A stretch of 64,000 nucleotides of DNA from Tindallia magadiensis (GCF_900113635.1 NZ_FOQA01000001.1:310001-374000); one strand, 5' to 3'; shown: positions 45,964-54,717, counted from the stretch's first letter. Numbers and translations are program-made. The notes: generated from the letters alone by a model not told the origin.

Positions 45964-47340
45964 TTAATATCGCTTCCTTCTGGATGATGAAGGAATCTTC
46001 ATATCTTCACGATATTTAGCCACTGTCCTCCTAGAAATTTTAATGCCTTTAATCTCAAGTTCCGAGGCTATCCGATCATCACTATAAGGTTTCTTTGGAT
46101 CTTCTTTATCAAGAATATCGCGAATATAATTTTTAATGCTTTCAGCAGCTATGCCTTCGCCTCCGTTGTTAGGTACTCCACTAGAAAAAAAATATTTAAG
46201 TTCAAAAGTACCTGCCGGCGTTTCAACATATTTTCCATTGGTGGCACGACTCACCGTTGATTCATGGACACCAATTTCATCAGCGATCTCCTTTAAAGTC
46301 ATGGGCTTTAAATGCTTTTTTCCATGTTCAAAGAAACATCTCTGTTTATGAACAATTTGTTCAACAACTTTGTGTATTGTTTGCATTCTTTGCTCAATAC
46401 TTTTAATAAGCCACATCGCATTGTTAAATTTATCATTTAAAAACCTAACAGCCTCTTCATTCTGTTCTCCTTTAGAAAGCATTTGCTGATAATCTTTCCG
46501 AATCGTTAATCTTGGAATATTTCGATCGTTAGGAAGTATATAATACTCATTTCCAATTTTTTTAATAACAATATCAGGTACTACATAACGATTATCATTC
46601 CTTGCATACTTTCTGCCTGGTTTTGGTTCTAAAGTCTTTAGAAAGTCACAAATGTCCTGCACTTCTTGTGTCGATATCCCAAGGCTTTTTGCAATAGCTG
46701 GATACTTATTACAAGCAATTTCATCCAGATATGATTCGATCATTAGATAAACGTTTTCATTTTTAATGCCTAAAGAATTACACTGAATCCTCAGACATTC
46801 TGTTAAGGTCCTTGCAGCAACCCCTACTGGTTCAAACGTCTGAATAATATGGAGAACACTCTCAACCGTAGAGTAATCCTGTTGAAGGGTTTCAGCGATT
46901 TCATTCAAAGACACTCTTAAATATCCATTTTCATCCAAACTATCAATAATGTACTCTCCTATTAAGTGCAAGTCAGCTTCTAAATAGGTGAGCGTAAATT
47001 GAAAGAGTAAATGTTCTTGCAGTGTTGGATTTCTGAAAATAATGTTTTCATAATTGAAGTCATTATCACTATTGTGATGAAAAGCTTCCTTACAATATTC
47101 ATAGTTATCGAAATCCTCAGCATATTCCTTCCAATCAATTTTCTTATCTTCAATAAGTTCTTCTTTCGTCTTTTTATCCTCTTCATTTATTTCAATAATA
47201 GGATTGTTCTCAATTTGTTGCTCTATATACTCTTCTAGCTCCAACGATGTAAATTGCAAAATTTTAATCGCCTGTCTCAATTGGGGCGTCATAACTAATT
47301 TTTGGGATTGCTCCAAATTTAGATTAAATCCCATTTCCAT
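45964..47340 (-). CDS. rpoN: RNA polymerase sigma-54 factor
   Basis: Alternative sigma factor for -24/-12 promoters that need AAA+ activators. 458 residues: N-terminal activator-interaction region with Gln- and Leu-rich helices (QSQKLVMTPQLRQAIKILQF), acidic linker, core-binding region, helix-turn-helix (LKEIADEIGVHESTVSRATN), and the C-terminal RpoN box SRRTVAKYRE that reads the -24 element. Two ATGs occur in the ribosome-site region; 47340 has AGGAGG 8 nt upstream and is preferred over 47346. Its upstream region holds a sigma-54-type promoter facing the other way. Confidence 0.94.
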   Translation of the reverse strand: MEMGFNLNLEQSQKLVMTPQLRQAIKILQFTSLELEEYIEQQIENNPIIEINEEDKKTKEELIEDKKIDWKEYAEDFDNYEYCKEAFHHNSDNDFNYENIIFRNPTLQEHLLFQFTLTYLEADLHLIGEYIIDSLDENGYLRVSLNEIAETLQQDYSTVESVLHIIQTFEPVGVAARTLTECLRIQCNSLGIKNENVYLMIESYLDEIACNKYPAIAKSLGISTQEVQDICDFLKTLEPKPGRKYARNDNRYVVPDIVIKKIGNEYYILPNDRNIPRLTIRKDYQQMLSKGEQNEEAVRFLNDKFNNAMWLIKSIEQRMQTIHKVVEQIVHKQRCFFEHGKKHLKPMTLKEIADEIGVHESTVSRATNGKYVETPAGTFELKYFFSSGVPNNGGEGIAAESIKNYIRDILDKEDPKKPYSDDRIASELEIKGIKISRRTVAKYREDMKIPSSSRRKRY

Positions 47341-47399
47341 TCCCATCGCCTCCTGATCAAACCATACTACTATATTTTCGCAGCCGGTTATTCGAGACT

Positions 47400-47408
47400 A
47401 TTATACCA
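47400..47408 (-). promoter_or_regulatory. Extended -10 promoter of rpoN
   Basis: TGGTATAAT on the minus strand is an extended -10 box (TATAAT at 47400-47405). The best -35 is weak (TTTAAG, 47423-47428, 17-bp spacer). Start predicted about 50 nt ahead of the rpoN ATG. Confidence 0.65.
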
Positions 47409-47430
47409 TTAATTGTCATAATCTTAAAGT

Positions 47431-47444
47431 GAATCCTAGGATTC
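47431..47444. repeat. Perfect 14-bp palindrome upstream of rpoN
   Basis: GAATCCTAGGATTC reads the same on both strands. It lies just upstream of the rpoN -35 position and 10 nt upstream of the sigma-54-type promoter on the other strand. It could be a regulator site for either; no terminator function is likely because there is no loop. Confidence 0.55.
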
Positions 47445-47452
47445 TTTGTTAA

Positions 47453-47470
47453 TTGGCACATTTTTTGCAT
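47453..47470 (+). promoter_or_regulatory. Near-consensus sigma-54 (-24/-12) promoter facing grdD
   Basis: TTGGCACATTTTTTGCAT matches the family consensus (TTGGCAC, then N5, TTGCW) at every conserved base, with one deviation in a less conserved position. GG (47455-47456) and GC (47467-47468) are separated by exactly 10 nt. It reads on the plus strand; the start would be about 47480, over the grdD stop codon, so any transcript would be antisense to grdD and grdC. The sequence match is direct; activity is inference. Confidence 0.6.
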
Positions 47471-47477
47471 ATAAACA

Positions 47478-48662
47478 TCAGCAATGACCTTCCTTATATA
47501 TTAAAAATCCTGACTTTTCCAGAACTAGTGTTGCTTTTTCTGAATTCTTCTCATTTACTAATAAAATAGGTCCAGTGCATCCCATCCCACTTTTTGCATA
47601 GATACCACTACTCCATAATATCTGCACAGCCTGTTCAAGTTCCATGATGTCAATGCCACCAATCCCTTGATTCACAGGTTCTTCCAAAGGCACAGTAATA
47701 CTTTTGTTACCTTTTTCCAGCTTATTCACTTTGCTCATACGAGTTATGATCTCCAGTAACCCTGCTTCTTTGGCTTTAGCAAACTCATGCTTTGCAACAG
47801 AAATCAATTTTCCACGAACTAATTGTGCTGCAAAATATATTGCATTTTCAACAACTAACTCTCCAGATGCTTTAGAAATAACCATCGCAATTTTATCATA
47901 CTGTTCCCCTATTCCAGGCCCATATCCTGCTCCGATCGTCTCCATATTTCCACCACTCATAAAAGATGCGCACATTTTCATCGCTATATTTCCTGTAAGC
48001 GAATCTTGAACTAAAACATCAGGTGTTCCAGCAATAATATCATTTCCCCTCATAATGCAGCCTGATTCACTTCTTAGTGAATTTGCAAAATCGATGGGAT
48101 AACCTCTTCGCGAGAGCTCCACCAGTCCTTTCTCCACTTGTCTTGCACCTTCTACATTTAAAATCCCTACTTTGGGATTATTAACTCCCATTGTTTTCGC
48201 TACAATAATGCCATATAAGGCATTAAACGTCATTGCAGCTCCTCTGTTAATAGCTGATGTACCAGATGTAGTTGCCATGAATAGCTGCTTGCCTTGACTT
48301 AAGGTTGTCATTTTACCTACTGAAGCTACACCTATTGGATAGGTGTAATTTGTCGTAATACATGCATCAATAATCCCATGATCTAACATCATGTCCATTT
48401 TTTTATGGGCCTGCACTTCGTTTATCGCATCAAACTGTAACAAAGTTGTTTTCTGTTTTGGACCTATCAATACAACTTCAAAATCGTCACTCTGTGCCGT
48501 CGCGTTTTCAGCAGCTCTAACCCAGTTCTTAATTCCCACCTCACATCCATAAGTGGTCAAGCCTATTTTCATTTTGTTTGATTTTTTACCAGTCTCTAAT
48601 ATTTCAGCCACTTCTTCAAAAAGATGACCCATCATATTGCGAGTATTCTGCCTATTGACCAT
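47478..48662 (-). CDS. grdD: Glycine/sarcosine/betaine reductase complex, component C subunit alpha
   Basis: Protein C of the selenium-dependent reductases passes the carboxymethyl group to orthophosphate, giving acetyl phosphate. GrdD is the PlsX-like subunit. 394 residues with GLTTYGCEVG, ATTSGTSAINRGAA and a C-terminal GMGCTGPILLVNE. It follows grdC by 15 nt. The selenoprotein genes grdA/grdB, grdE and the thioredoxin genes that usually stand beside them are not in this window. Confidence 0.9.
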   Translation of the reverse strand: MVNRQNTRNMMGHLFEEVAEILETGKKSNKMKIGLTTYGCEVGIKNWVRAAENATAQSDDFEVVLIGPKQKTTLLQFDAINEVQAHKKMDMMLDHGIIDACITTNYTYPIGVASVGKMTTLSQGKQLFMATTSGTSAINRGAAMTFNALYGIIVAKTMGVNNPKVGILNVEGARQVEKGLVELSRRGYPIDFANSLRSESGCIMRGNDIIAGTPDVLVQDSLTGNIAMKMCASFMSGGNMETIGAGYGPGIGEQYDKIAMVISKASGELVVENAIYFAAQLVRGKLISVAKHEFAKAKEAGLLEIITRMSKVNKLEKGNKSITVPLEEPVNQGIGGIDIMELEQAVQILWSSGIYAKSGMGCTGPILLVNEKNSEKATLVLEKSGFLIYKEGHC

Positions 48663-48677
48663 TTTTTCACCTCAGCA

Positions 48678-50228
48678 CTAATCCGTTTCTTCTAATAACT
48701 CTTCCGCAAACTTTCTCATCATTTTAGCCATTATTAATCGCATATCTTCTTCTGATAGCTTTTTTTCTTCCTCATCCTCCAAAACTCCAGAATTTTTTTC
48801 TAACACAAAAGACACACCGTCAAATTGATTTGTTAACCTTGCAAGAAAAAGACTCCCCTTTCCAATAATCATTACGCGTGTCATCTCGCTATTCAATATA
48901 GCAGAGCGAGCATGGCCTATATATGGAATTCCAGACGGAATATGTCCTTGGGTAGGAGCCCAGCCTAAGAAACCAAACTTTTCGCCAAACGTAAGAACCT
49001 CTTTTGGATCAATTTCTCCTCTTTTCACACCTAGTGAAGCAATCATTTTATAGTTTGCTTCAGGCACATCACCGGCCCCAGCTGGTCTAGTAATATCAGG
49101 ATTCTGCATTTCCACAGCATATCGATCAATGTCTTTAAGCTTCAATCCACCTTTTTCTAACGGTGTAGTAATCAACGATGTTATAACAGCCTGTGGCGAT
49201 GATCCAGTCGAAACCGTATGCTTGCCCGCTAAGTCAGATCTGATAATTGGGTTTATTCCATCATTTTCACCTATTAACACAGCAAATCCAGCTACTACAT
49301 CTTCCAGCACCGGCATACCGTTCTTTAAATGTTCTCTAGCATTCATGGCTAATTTAGCGGATGCTCCTCCGGCTACTACCAATACATTCCTATATACTCC
49401 CGATTGCACCAAGGCTGAAGCTTCAATAATTGCATGAACAGGAGCTGCGCAAAAAGCACGAGTATCTGATCCGGAAGCATTTACCGCACCTATACCTTCT
49501 GCTATCGCTTTAGCAAAGTTTCCTCCTCCTCTTTGATAAACGTCCCCCGCTGCACTTTCGGAACATTCGATCACATAATCAATTTCTGAAGCCTCTATCT
49601 GATTACGGTCTAACAGATTCCATGCTGTTAACATGCCGGAAGCTTTAGTTATAATATTTTCAAAAAAAATCTCTGCCGTTAGATTTGGGTCAAATTCATG
49701 CGCTCTCTTAACACAGCCCACTACTTCGCCCCCTATTTCAAGAGGCATTGCTTGCATTTTTTCTATGTGCATTTGTATATTTTCAAGAGAGTCTCCCTCT
49801 TTTAGTCTCTTGAGTTTCATTTCATTAAATAAAGGATGCTTGGTGAGTTGCTTTTTAATATGTGAAACGTATTCTTTTTCCAGCTTAATCAAATCAAAAA
49901 TATCAGCTATTTTCAATACACCTATAAATTCATCCTGACTCATAATTTCTCCATGTACACCGAATCTATCCGCATTTTTTACTGGCTTATTATACCATGG
50001 AAGGTCGTAATGTCTAAGCGTCTCCGGATTAATTTCTCCAATGTATACTTGATGCGGTAAATATTGGACTGCTTCTTCGAAAGATCTCAAAGATTTCGAA
50101 AGGTTCTTTAAAGTTTCAGACTTGTCATCTATTTTTTTTTCAAGGGAAGAAAACACAGAATTGCTCTGAATAAAATCTGGTACATGCGCTAACGTATAAC
50201 CTTCGCCCCTAATAACAGCATATTTCAC
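48678..50228 (-). CDS. grdC: Glycine/sarcosine/betaine reductase complex, component C subunit beta
   Basis: FabH-like (thiolase-fold) partner of GrdD in protein C; carries the acyl-thioester chemistry that forms acetyl phosphate in Stickland fermentation of glycine. 516 residues; the N-terminal GYTLAHVPDF motif is typical, and a cysteine in SGSDTRAFCAAP is a candidate active-site residue. The frame reads to a GTG at 50237 that lies within the ribosome site GAGGTG; the GTG at 50228, 6 nt downstream, is the start. Confidence 0.9.
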   Translation of the reverse strand: MKYAVIRGEGYTLAHVPDFIQSNSVFSSLEKKIDDKSETLKNLSKSLRSFEEAVQYLPHQVYIGEINPETLRHYDLPWYNKPVKNADRFGVHGEIMSQDEFIGVLKIADIFDLIKLEKEYVSHIKKQLTKHPLFNEMKLKRLKEGDSLENIQMHIEKMQAMPLEIGGEVVGCVKRAHEFDPNLTAEIFFENIITKASGMLTAWNLLDRNQIEASEIDYVIECSESAAGDVYQRGGGNFAKAIAEGIGAVNASGSDTRAFCAAPVHAIIEASALVQSGVYRNVLVVAGGASAKLAMNAREHLKNGMPVLEDVVAGFAVLIGENDGINPIIRSDLAGKHTVSTGSSPQAVITSLITTPLEKGGLKLKDIDRYAVEMQNPDITRPAGAGDVPEANYKMIASLGVKRGEIDPKEVLTFGEKFGFLGWAPTQGHIPSGIPYIGHARSAILNSEMTRVMIIGKGSLFLARLTNQFDGVSFVLEKNSGVLEDEEEKKLSEEDMRLIMAKMMRKFAEELLEETD

Positions 50229-50250
50229 AACAGTCACCTCACATTACATT

Positions 50251-50280
50251 TTTATAATAATATTAATATCTTTCATTCAA
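50251..50280 (-). promoter_or_regulatory. Candidate sigma-A promoter of grdC-grdD
   Basis: -35 TTGAAT (50275-50280), 18-bp spacer and -10 TATAAA (50251-50256) on the minus strand. No sigma-54 element is seen ahead of grdC on the sense strand. Confidence 0.55.
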
Positions 50281-50335
50281 CTATGGATCACTGATATTTC
50301 TTCAACCTTTTTCAAAATGCTATCTTGATCATCCT

Positions 50336-50806
50336 TCAATACAGTCCTACAAAGTTCCATTGGCGCATCACTTCATAAGCCACAATAGCTACTGTATTAG
50401 AAAGGTTTAATGATCTGGCGCTATCATTTTTAATCATCGGTACTCTTATTAACGAGCTTGCATATTGATCAAGAATATTTTGAGGCAGTCCAGCCGTTTC
50501 TTTCCCAAACATTATAAAGGTTGGATCAGAGTATTGGTGGTCACTATAGATTTCTTTAGCTTTTGTGGATGCACAATATATTTTTTTTGCTTCTGTACGC
50601 TTAAGAAAGTCTTCAAAATCATTATAAATTGTTAAATCCAATAAATCCCAATAATCTAAACCCGCACGTTTTACATATCGACTATCTAAAGAAAAACCTG
50701 TTGGTTTAATAATGTGAAGGCTTGCACCAGTTATGACACAAGTTCTGGCGATATTCCCGGTATTTTGAGGTATTTCAGGTTCATGTAAAATAATATTAAG
50801 TGACAT
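50336..50806 (-). CDS. trmL: tRNA (cytidine(34)-2'-O)-methyltransferase
   Basis: A 156-residue SPOUT-class enzyme that 2'-O-methylates the wobble base of certain leucine tRNAs using SAM. Motifs: EPEIPQNTGNIARTC (motif 1), FGKETAGLP (motif 2) and RSLNLSNTVAIVAYE (motif 3), the last forming the trefoil knot. Length matches minimal TrmL. It has AGGAGGG before the ATG and stands alone upstream of grdC. Confidence 0.93.
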   Translation of the reverse strand: MSLNIILHEPEIPQNTGNIARTCVITGASLHIIKPTGFSLDSRYVKRAGLDYWDLLDLTIYNDFEDFLKRTEAKKIYCASTKAKEIYSDHQYSDPTFIMFGKETAGLPQNILDQYASSLIRVPMIKNDSARSLNLSNTVAIVAYEVMRQWNFVGLY

Positions 50807-50928
50807 TTTTCCCTCCTAAAACGACTTCATTGAAATGATATTTATTATATGTTGTGCTGATTAAACAAATTACATCAACTAATAAACAGATTATATCACA
50901 TTTCAATAATGCTGCAATCTAGCTTAAA

Positions 50929-50958
50929 TTGTGAAATCAAGATATAATGGGGTATAAT
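50929..50958 (+). promoter_or_regulatory. Promoter of the MBL-fold gene
   Basis: -35 TTGTGA (50929-50934), 18-bp spacer and perfect -10 TATAAT (50953-50958), about 31 nt ahead of the ATG. The rest of the 183-nt trmL/MBL gap is AT-rich with nothing else recognised. Confidence 0.65.
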
Positions 50959-50989
50959 ATTTCTAAAATTTTCGTAAGGAGGCGTTTTT

Positions 50990-51736
50990 ATGAAACCATC
51001 AACATGTACTATTACGCATCTTTATCATAGTTCCTTTTATATCCAAACCGCGCACCACTTATTTGTATTTGATTATGTTCTTCCTTCAAATGATAGTGAC
51101 AGCTATTTAGACCTTACCAGCAAAAATATTCGTCAATTAGCTTCGGATCGTAATGTTTTTGTTTTTGTTTCTCACCATCATTCCGACCATTTTTCTCCAG
51201 TTATTTTCGAGTGGAAAAATAAAATCAACAATATACATTATGTGCTCAGCAGTGATATAGACCAAACCTTTGACGATCCAAACATTCATTCCATGAATCC
51301 CGGAGAACAACTCAAGATAAACGATGTGCTTATAAAAACATTTGACTCTACTGATGCTGGGGTTTCTTTCTATATTGAAGCTGACCAGCTTTCCTTCTTT
51401 CATTCTGGAGACTTAAACTGGTGGCATTGGGATGATTTTTCTATAGAAAAACAAGAAGAGGAAGCATTAGAATATAAGAACGTCATTGAAAAAATTAAGA
51501 AAGAGCATATTAACATAGCTTTCGTACCAGTAGACCCTAGACTTGGGAAAGCATTTTTCTGGGCTGGTAAATATTTTTTCGAAGAAGTTAAACCCGACCT
51601 ATTGATTCCCATGCACTTTAACGACAATTTTTCAATAACTAAATCCTTTTCAGATGTAATGGGATTACCTCCCAAAACGATTGCATCTATTGGCGGTAGA
51701 GGCGAATGCATATTCTTTGATAAAGATCAGAAATAA
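50990..51736 (+). CDS. MBL-fold metal-dependent hydrolase
   Basis: A 248-residue metallo-beta-lactamase-fold protein. The metal motif HHHSDHF (His62-His67) is followed by HSGDLNWW and, near the C-terminus, LIPMHFND. It resembles the UlaG/RomA-like L-ascorbate-6-phosphate lactonase and N-acyl-PE hydrolase groups, but the substrate cannot be told. AAGGAGG precedes the ATG. The degV gene follows after about 95 nt. Confidence 0.85.
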   Translation: MKPSTCTITHLYHSSFYIQTAHHLFVFDYVLPSNDSDSYLDLTSKNIRQLASDRNVFVFVSHHHSDHFSPVIFEWKNKINNIHYVLSSDIDQTFDDPNIHSMNPGEQLKINDVLIKTFDSTDAGVSFYIEADQLSFFHSGDLNWWHWDDFSIEKQEEEALEYKNVIEKIKKEHINIAFVPVDPRLGKAFFWAGKYFFEEVKPDLLIPMHFNDNFSITKSFSDVMGLPPKTIASIGGRGECIFFDKDQK

Positions 51737-51760
51737 GCCTTATGGCTAATAATATCTCAC

Positions 51761-51789
51761 TGGCAATTAAATTGAATTTTAGTTATAAT
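51761..51789 (+). promoter_or_regulatory. Possible degV promoter
   Basis: A perfect -10 TATAAT (51784-51789) with a poor -35 TGGCAA (51761-51766) at 17-bp spacing lies between the MBL gene and degV. The degV gene may use it in addition to read-through. Confidence 0.4.
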
Positions 51790-51831
51790 GATGTAAACGC
51801 CTGTAATTATTTAAAAGGAGGCACAAAACGA

Positions 51832-52680
51832 ATGGCAAAAGTTCATATCGTAACAGACAGCACCAGTGATTTGCCACAACATATCTTGATCGAGCGAAGT
51901 ATACAAGTTGTTCCTTTATATGTCAACTTTAATGATGAGATTTTCAAGGACGATATTGATATCAATCCATCACTTCTTTACAAGAAAGTTCAAGAATCAG
52001 GAATATACCCTAAAACATCCAGTCCTTCCCCTAAAGACTTTATTGATTTTTTCAAACCTATCGTCGATAAGGGAGATCAGGTCTTGTATATCGGCTTGTC
52101 TTCTCAGCTTTCTTCAACTATCCAGAATGCTCGAATTGCTGCATCTGAATTTCCAGACCATACCGTTTTGGTTGTAGATTCTCTTAATCTATCAGCTGGT
52201 ATTGGCATGCTTGTTTTAGAGGCATCTGACCTGGCTTTACAAGGCAAAAGTTTAGAGGAAATCTCAAAGGTGCTTCATGCTAAGGTTCCTAAGGTTAAAA
52301 CATTTTTTGCGGTAGATACATTGCAATACCTTCATAAAGGTGGTCGTTGTTCTTCTTTACAAAATCTTATCGGAACAATGTTTCGTGTGCGTCCCATCCT
52401 TCATGTTGTAAATGGCAAAATAATCGTTCAAAAGAAAGTGCGTGGCAAACGTGAAAAACAGATTGATGAAATGCTTCAATTTCCAAAATCTGAATCAAAC
52501 TCTATTTCTATAAAAAGAATTATTGTGAATCACTCCTTTTGTCCCGACGATGCAGAACTCCTAAGAAAAGAGTTGGACAAATCATTTAGTCCAGAAGAAA
52601 TCGTTATTACAGAAGCAGGGTGTGTTATTTCTAGTCATTGTGGCCCAAATACTTTTAGCATTGTTTATTGTTTAGAATAG
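51832..52680 (+). CDS. DegV-family fatty-acid-binding protein (FakB-like)
   Basis: A 282-residue EDD-fold protein that binds a fatty acid; FakB members present it to the kinase FakA for phosphorylation and phospholipid synthesis. Family motifs: VTDSTSDLP at the N-terminus, TSSPSPKDF, SSQLSSTIQNARIA and GPNTFSIVY near the C-terminus. The frame reads upstream to 51742, but GGAGG lies 10 nt before the ATG at 51832. No fakA is in view. The 3' end overlaps cobD by 26 bp. Confidence 0.9.
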   Translation: MAKVHIVTDSTSDLPQHILIERSIQVVPLYVNFNDEIFKDDIDINPSLLYKKVQESGIYPKTSSPSPKDFIDFFKPIVDKGDQVLYIGLSSQLSSTIQNARIAASEFPDHTVLVVDSLNLSAGIGMLVLEASDLALQGKSLEEISKVLHAKVPKVKTFFAVDTLQYLHKGGRCSSLQNLIGTMFRVRPILHVVNGKIIVQKKVRGKREKQIDEMLQFPKSESNSISIKRIIVNHSFCPDDAELLRKELDKSFSPEEIVITEAGCVISSHCGPNTFSIVYCLE

Positions 52681-53767
52681 AGTTGTTAATGTAAAGAAGA
52701 GAATCTATTAGCTGATCATTCTCTTCTTTCTTTTTTACGGCAACTCTAAAAAACCGACTAGGCATTCCATTAAAGTTATTACAATTTCGGATGAGTATCC
52801 GTCTTTTCAATAACCAAGAACACACTCTTTCTACATTGTATTTCTCATGATCAATCAAACGAATCAACAGAAAATTTGCGTGTGATGGAAAAACAGTAAA
52901 AGCTTCCATCTTTTTTATTCTCTCTTCCATTATCTCCTTTTCAAGCTTTATTGTTTCGCTTATCTTCTTTATATACACCGAAGCCTCTACTGAATTAATA
53001 TAGTCCTTTAGAGATTCCGCAAATACATTGACACTCCATGGAACAGCATATTTTCTATGATTGTTTGATAATGCCAGACAGCCATGAACCCCATAGCCTA
53101 ACCTAATACCTGGAATAGCAAAAATTTTCGTAAAAGCTCTTATTACGATCAAATTATTCCATCGCTCTGCTTCAGAAGCCATGGTAAACCTTTCACTGGC
53201 AGCAACGAATTCAATAAACGCCTCATCTACAATAACTTTACAGCCTACCTTTTGACATTTTTCTAAAATTTGCTCCATTTCTTTTTTCATTATAAGGTTT
53301 CCTGTAGGATTGTTGGGATTACATAATACCAACAAGTCGAAGGATTCATCAATATGTTTAATCAACTCTCCAACATTCAGTTCAAAGTTATTCGTAATTT
53401 CCATCTTAAAATGGACCACGTTACTGCCCGTTACCTTTAAAGCAGCTTCATATTCACTAAATGTAGGTACAGGTAACATTGTTTTTTCAGGGTTTATTAA
53501 CTTGATCACATCATGAATAATTTGAGCCGCTCCATTCCCAGGCACAATTCGTTCTATTTCTGTTGAAGAATAATTAGCTAATGCTTTTCTAAGCTCATAA
53601 TACTCAGGATCAGGGTATATGGATACATTCTTTTGAGCCTGCGTTATTACTTGCATTAATTCATCCGGAATTTGAAAAGGATTAATATTAGCACTAAAGT
53701 CTACAATTTCATGAGGCCCTACCCCGATTTCCTTTCCAATTTTTAATACATTCCCACCATGCTCCAT
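52655..53767 (-). CDS. cobD: Threonine-phosphate decarboxylase / class I-II aminotransferase (CobD type)
   Basis: A 370-residue PLP enzyme related to histidinol-phosphate aminotransferase. In cobalamin synthesis it decarboxylates threonine-phosphate to aminopropanol phosphate, the linker attached by CbiB. Motifs: HGGNVLKIGKE and FSANINPF at the N-terminus, CNPNNPTGNL, and the PLP lysine in AFTKIFAIPGIRLGYG. The cbiB gene overlaps its start by 25 nt, which supports the CobD assignment over HisC. Confidence 0.88.
   Translation of the reverse strand: MEHGGNVLKIGKEIGVGPHEIVDFSANINPFQIPDELMQVITQAQKNVSIYPDPEYYELRKALANYSSTEIERIVPGNGAAQIIHDVIKLINPEKTMLPVPTFSEYEAALKVTGSNVVHFKMEITNNFELNVGELIKHIDESFDLLVLCNPNNPTGNLIMKKEMEQILEKCQKVGCKVIVDEAFIEFVAASERFTMASEAERWNNLIVIRAFTKIFAIPGIRLGYGVHGCLALSNNHRKYAVPWSVNVFAESLKDYINSVEASVYIKKISETIKLEKEIMEERIKKMEAFTVFPSHANFLLIRLIDHEKYNVERVCSWLLKRRILIRNCNNFNGMPSRFFRVAVKKKEENDQLIDSLLYINNSILNNKQC
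52693..52736 (+). terminator. degV terminator inside the cobD coding region
   Basis: AAAGAAGAGAAT (52693-52704) and ATTCTCTTCTTT (52718-52729) form a perfect 12-bp stem with a 13-nt loop, followed by CTTTTTTA on the plus strand. The whole structure lies within the last 30 codons of the oppositely encoded cobD, so it serves both as signal and as coding sequence. Confidence 0.85.
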
Positions 53768-54717
53768 CTAAATCCCCCTATTCCTATCAGTAAAAACCCC
53801 AAAAACATAACCAGTAATAATGAAGCTATCCTCATAATGTCCGTAGTTTTACAGATCATATCTTTGAAAACATGCGTCTCATTATCTCCTATTGTTGGTT
53901 TGCTAATTTTTTTGCCAAAATAATAGTTGTCTCCTCCTAGTTGAATTCCTAAAGCTCCCGCAATCGTAGATTCAGGATATCCGGCATTAGGACTGCTGTG
54001 GTTCATTCTATCTCTCAGCATAATTTTAAACGATTTTCTCCAATTCAACCCTCTAATCTTAATAGCTATCAGTAAAAAAAGTACCGATAATCTTGCAGGA
54101 ATCCAGTTTGCTACATCATCTAATTTCGCAGCAAATCTGCCAAAAAAAATATATTCTTCATTTTTATAGCCAATCATCGAATCCATTGTATTAATCGCTT
54201 TATATGTTAATGCTAACAAAGGACCTCCAATAAATAAATACAGTATAGGAGCCACAACGCCATCCGAATAATTTTCTGCAACTGTTTCAATAACAGCTTT
54301 AGTAATTTCAGATTCATCTAAACGATCCGTATCTCTACCAACAATCATAGAAAGATAATATCTCGCACCTTCAATGTCTTGACTACATAACTTCTCATAT
54401 ACGTTCATTGCCGATGTATTAAGACTTGTAACGGCAATGGTTGTATATGCAAGATATGTATAAAAAACAACCCCCAAGAATATATGAACGCTTGAAAATA
54501 ATCGTTGTAATAACCAGGTACTTACTAATGTTATAAAAATCACCATGATAGTCAATAAAAAGCCCGCCAACATTTCTTGCTTAGAAGTACGCTGTTTTTC
54601 CGAACGTAGTTTATTTTCTAAAAAAGTAATCAGTTTTCCAATATACCTTACTGGATGTGGCCAATTTTCTGGATCTCCAAGAAGCCAGTCTAAAAGAAAG
54701 GCTGAAATAATAATCAT
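53743..54717 (-). CDS. cbiB: Adenosylcobinamide-phosphate synthase CbiB
   Basis: Integral membrane enzyme joining aminopropanol (phosphate) to adenosylcobyric acid. 324 residues, about five hydrophobic segments; conserved LLGDPENWPHPVRYIG near the N-terminus, TKAVIETVAENYSDGVVAP, and the MLRDRMNHSSPNAGYPES loop. Its ATG shares one base with the cobQ stop, so translation is coupled. Confidence 0.93.
   Translation of the reverse strand: MIIISAFLLDWLLGDPENWPHPVRYIGKLITFLENKLRSEKQRTSKQEMLAGFLLTIMVIFITLVSTWLLQRLFSSVHIFLGVVFYTYLAYTTIAVTSLNTSAMNVYEKLCSQDIEGARYYLSMIVGRDTDRLDESEITKAVIETVAENYSDGVVAPILYLFIGGPLLALTYKAINTMDSMIGYKNEEYIFFGRFAAKLDDVANWIPARLSVLFLLIAIKIRGLNWRKSFKIMLRDRMNHSSPNAGYPESTIAGALGIQLGGDNYYFGKKISKPTIGDNETHVFKDMICKTTDIMRIASLLLVMFLGFLLIGIGGFRWSMVGMY

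Noticed and set aside
53767-53767. Histidinol-phosphate aminotransferase (hisC) for the PLP enzyme at 52655-53767
   Set aside because: The families are close, but the overlap with cbiB and the HGGN N-terminus favour the cobalamin enzyme CobD.
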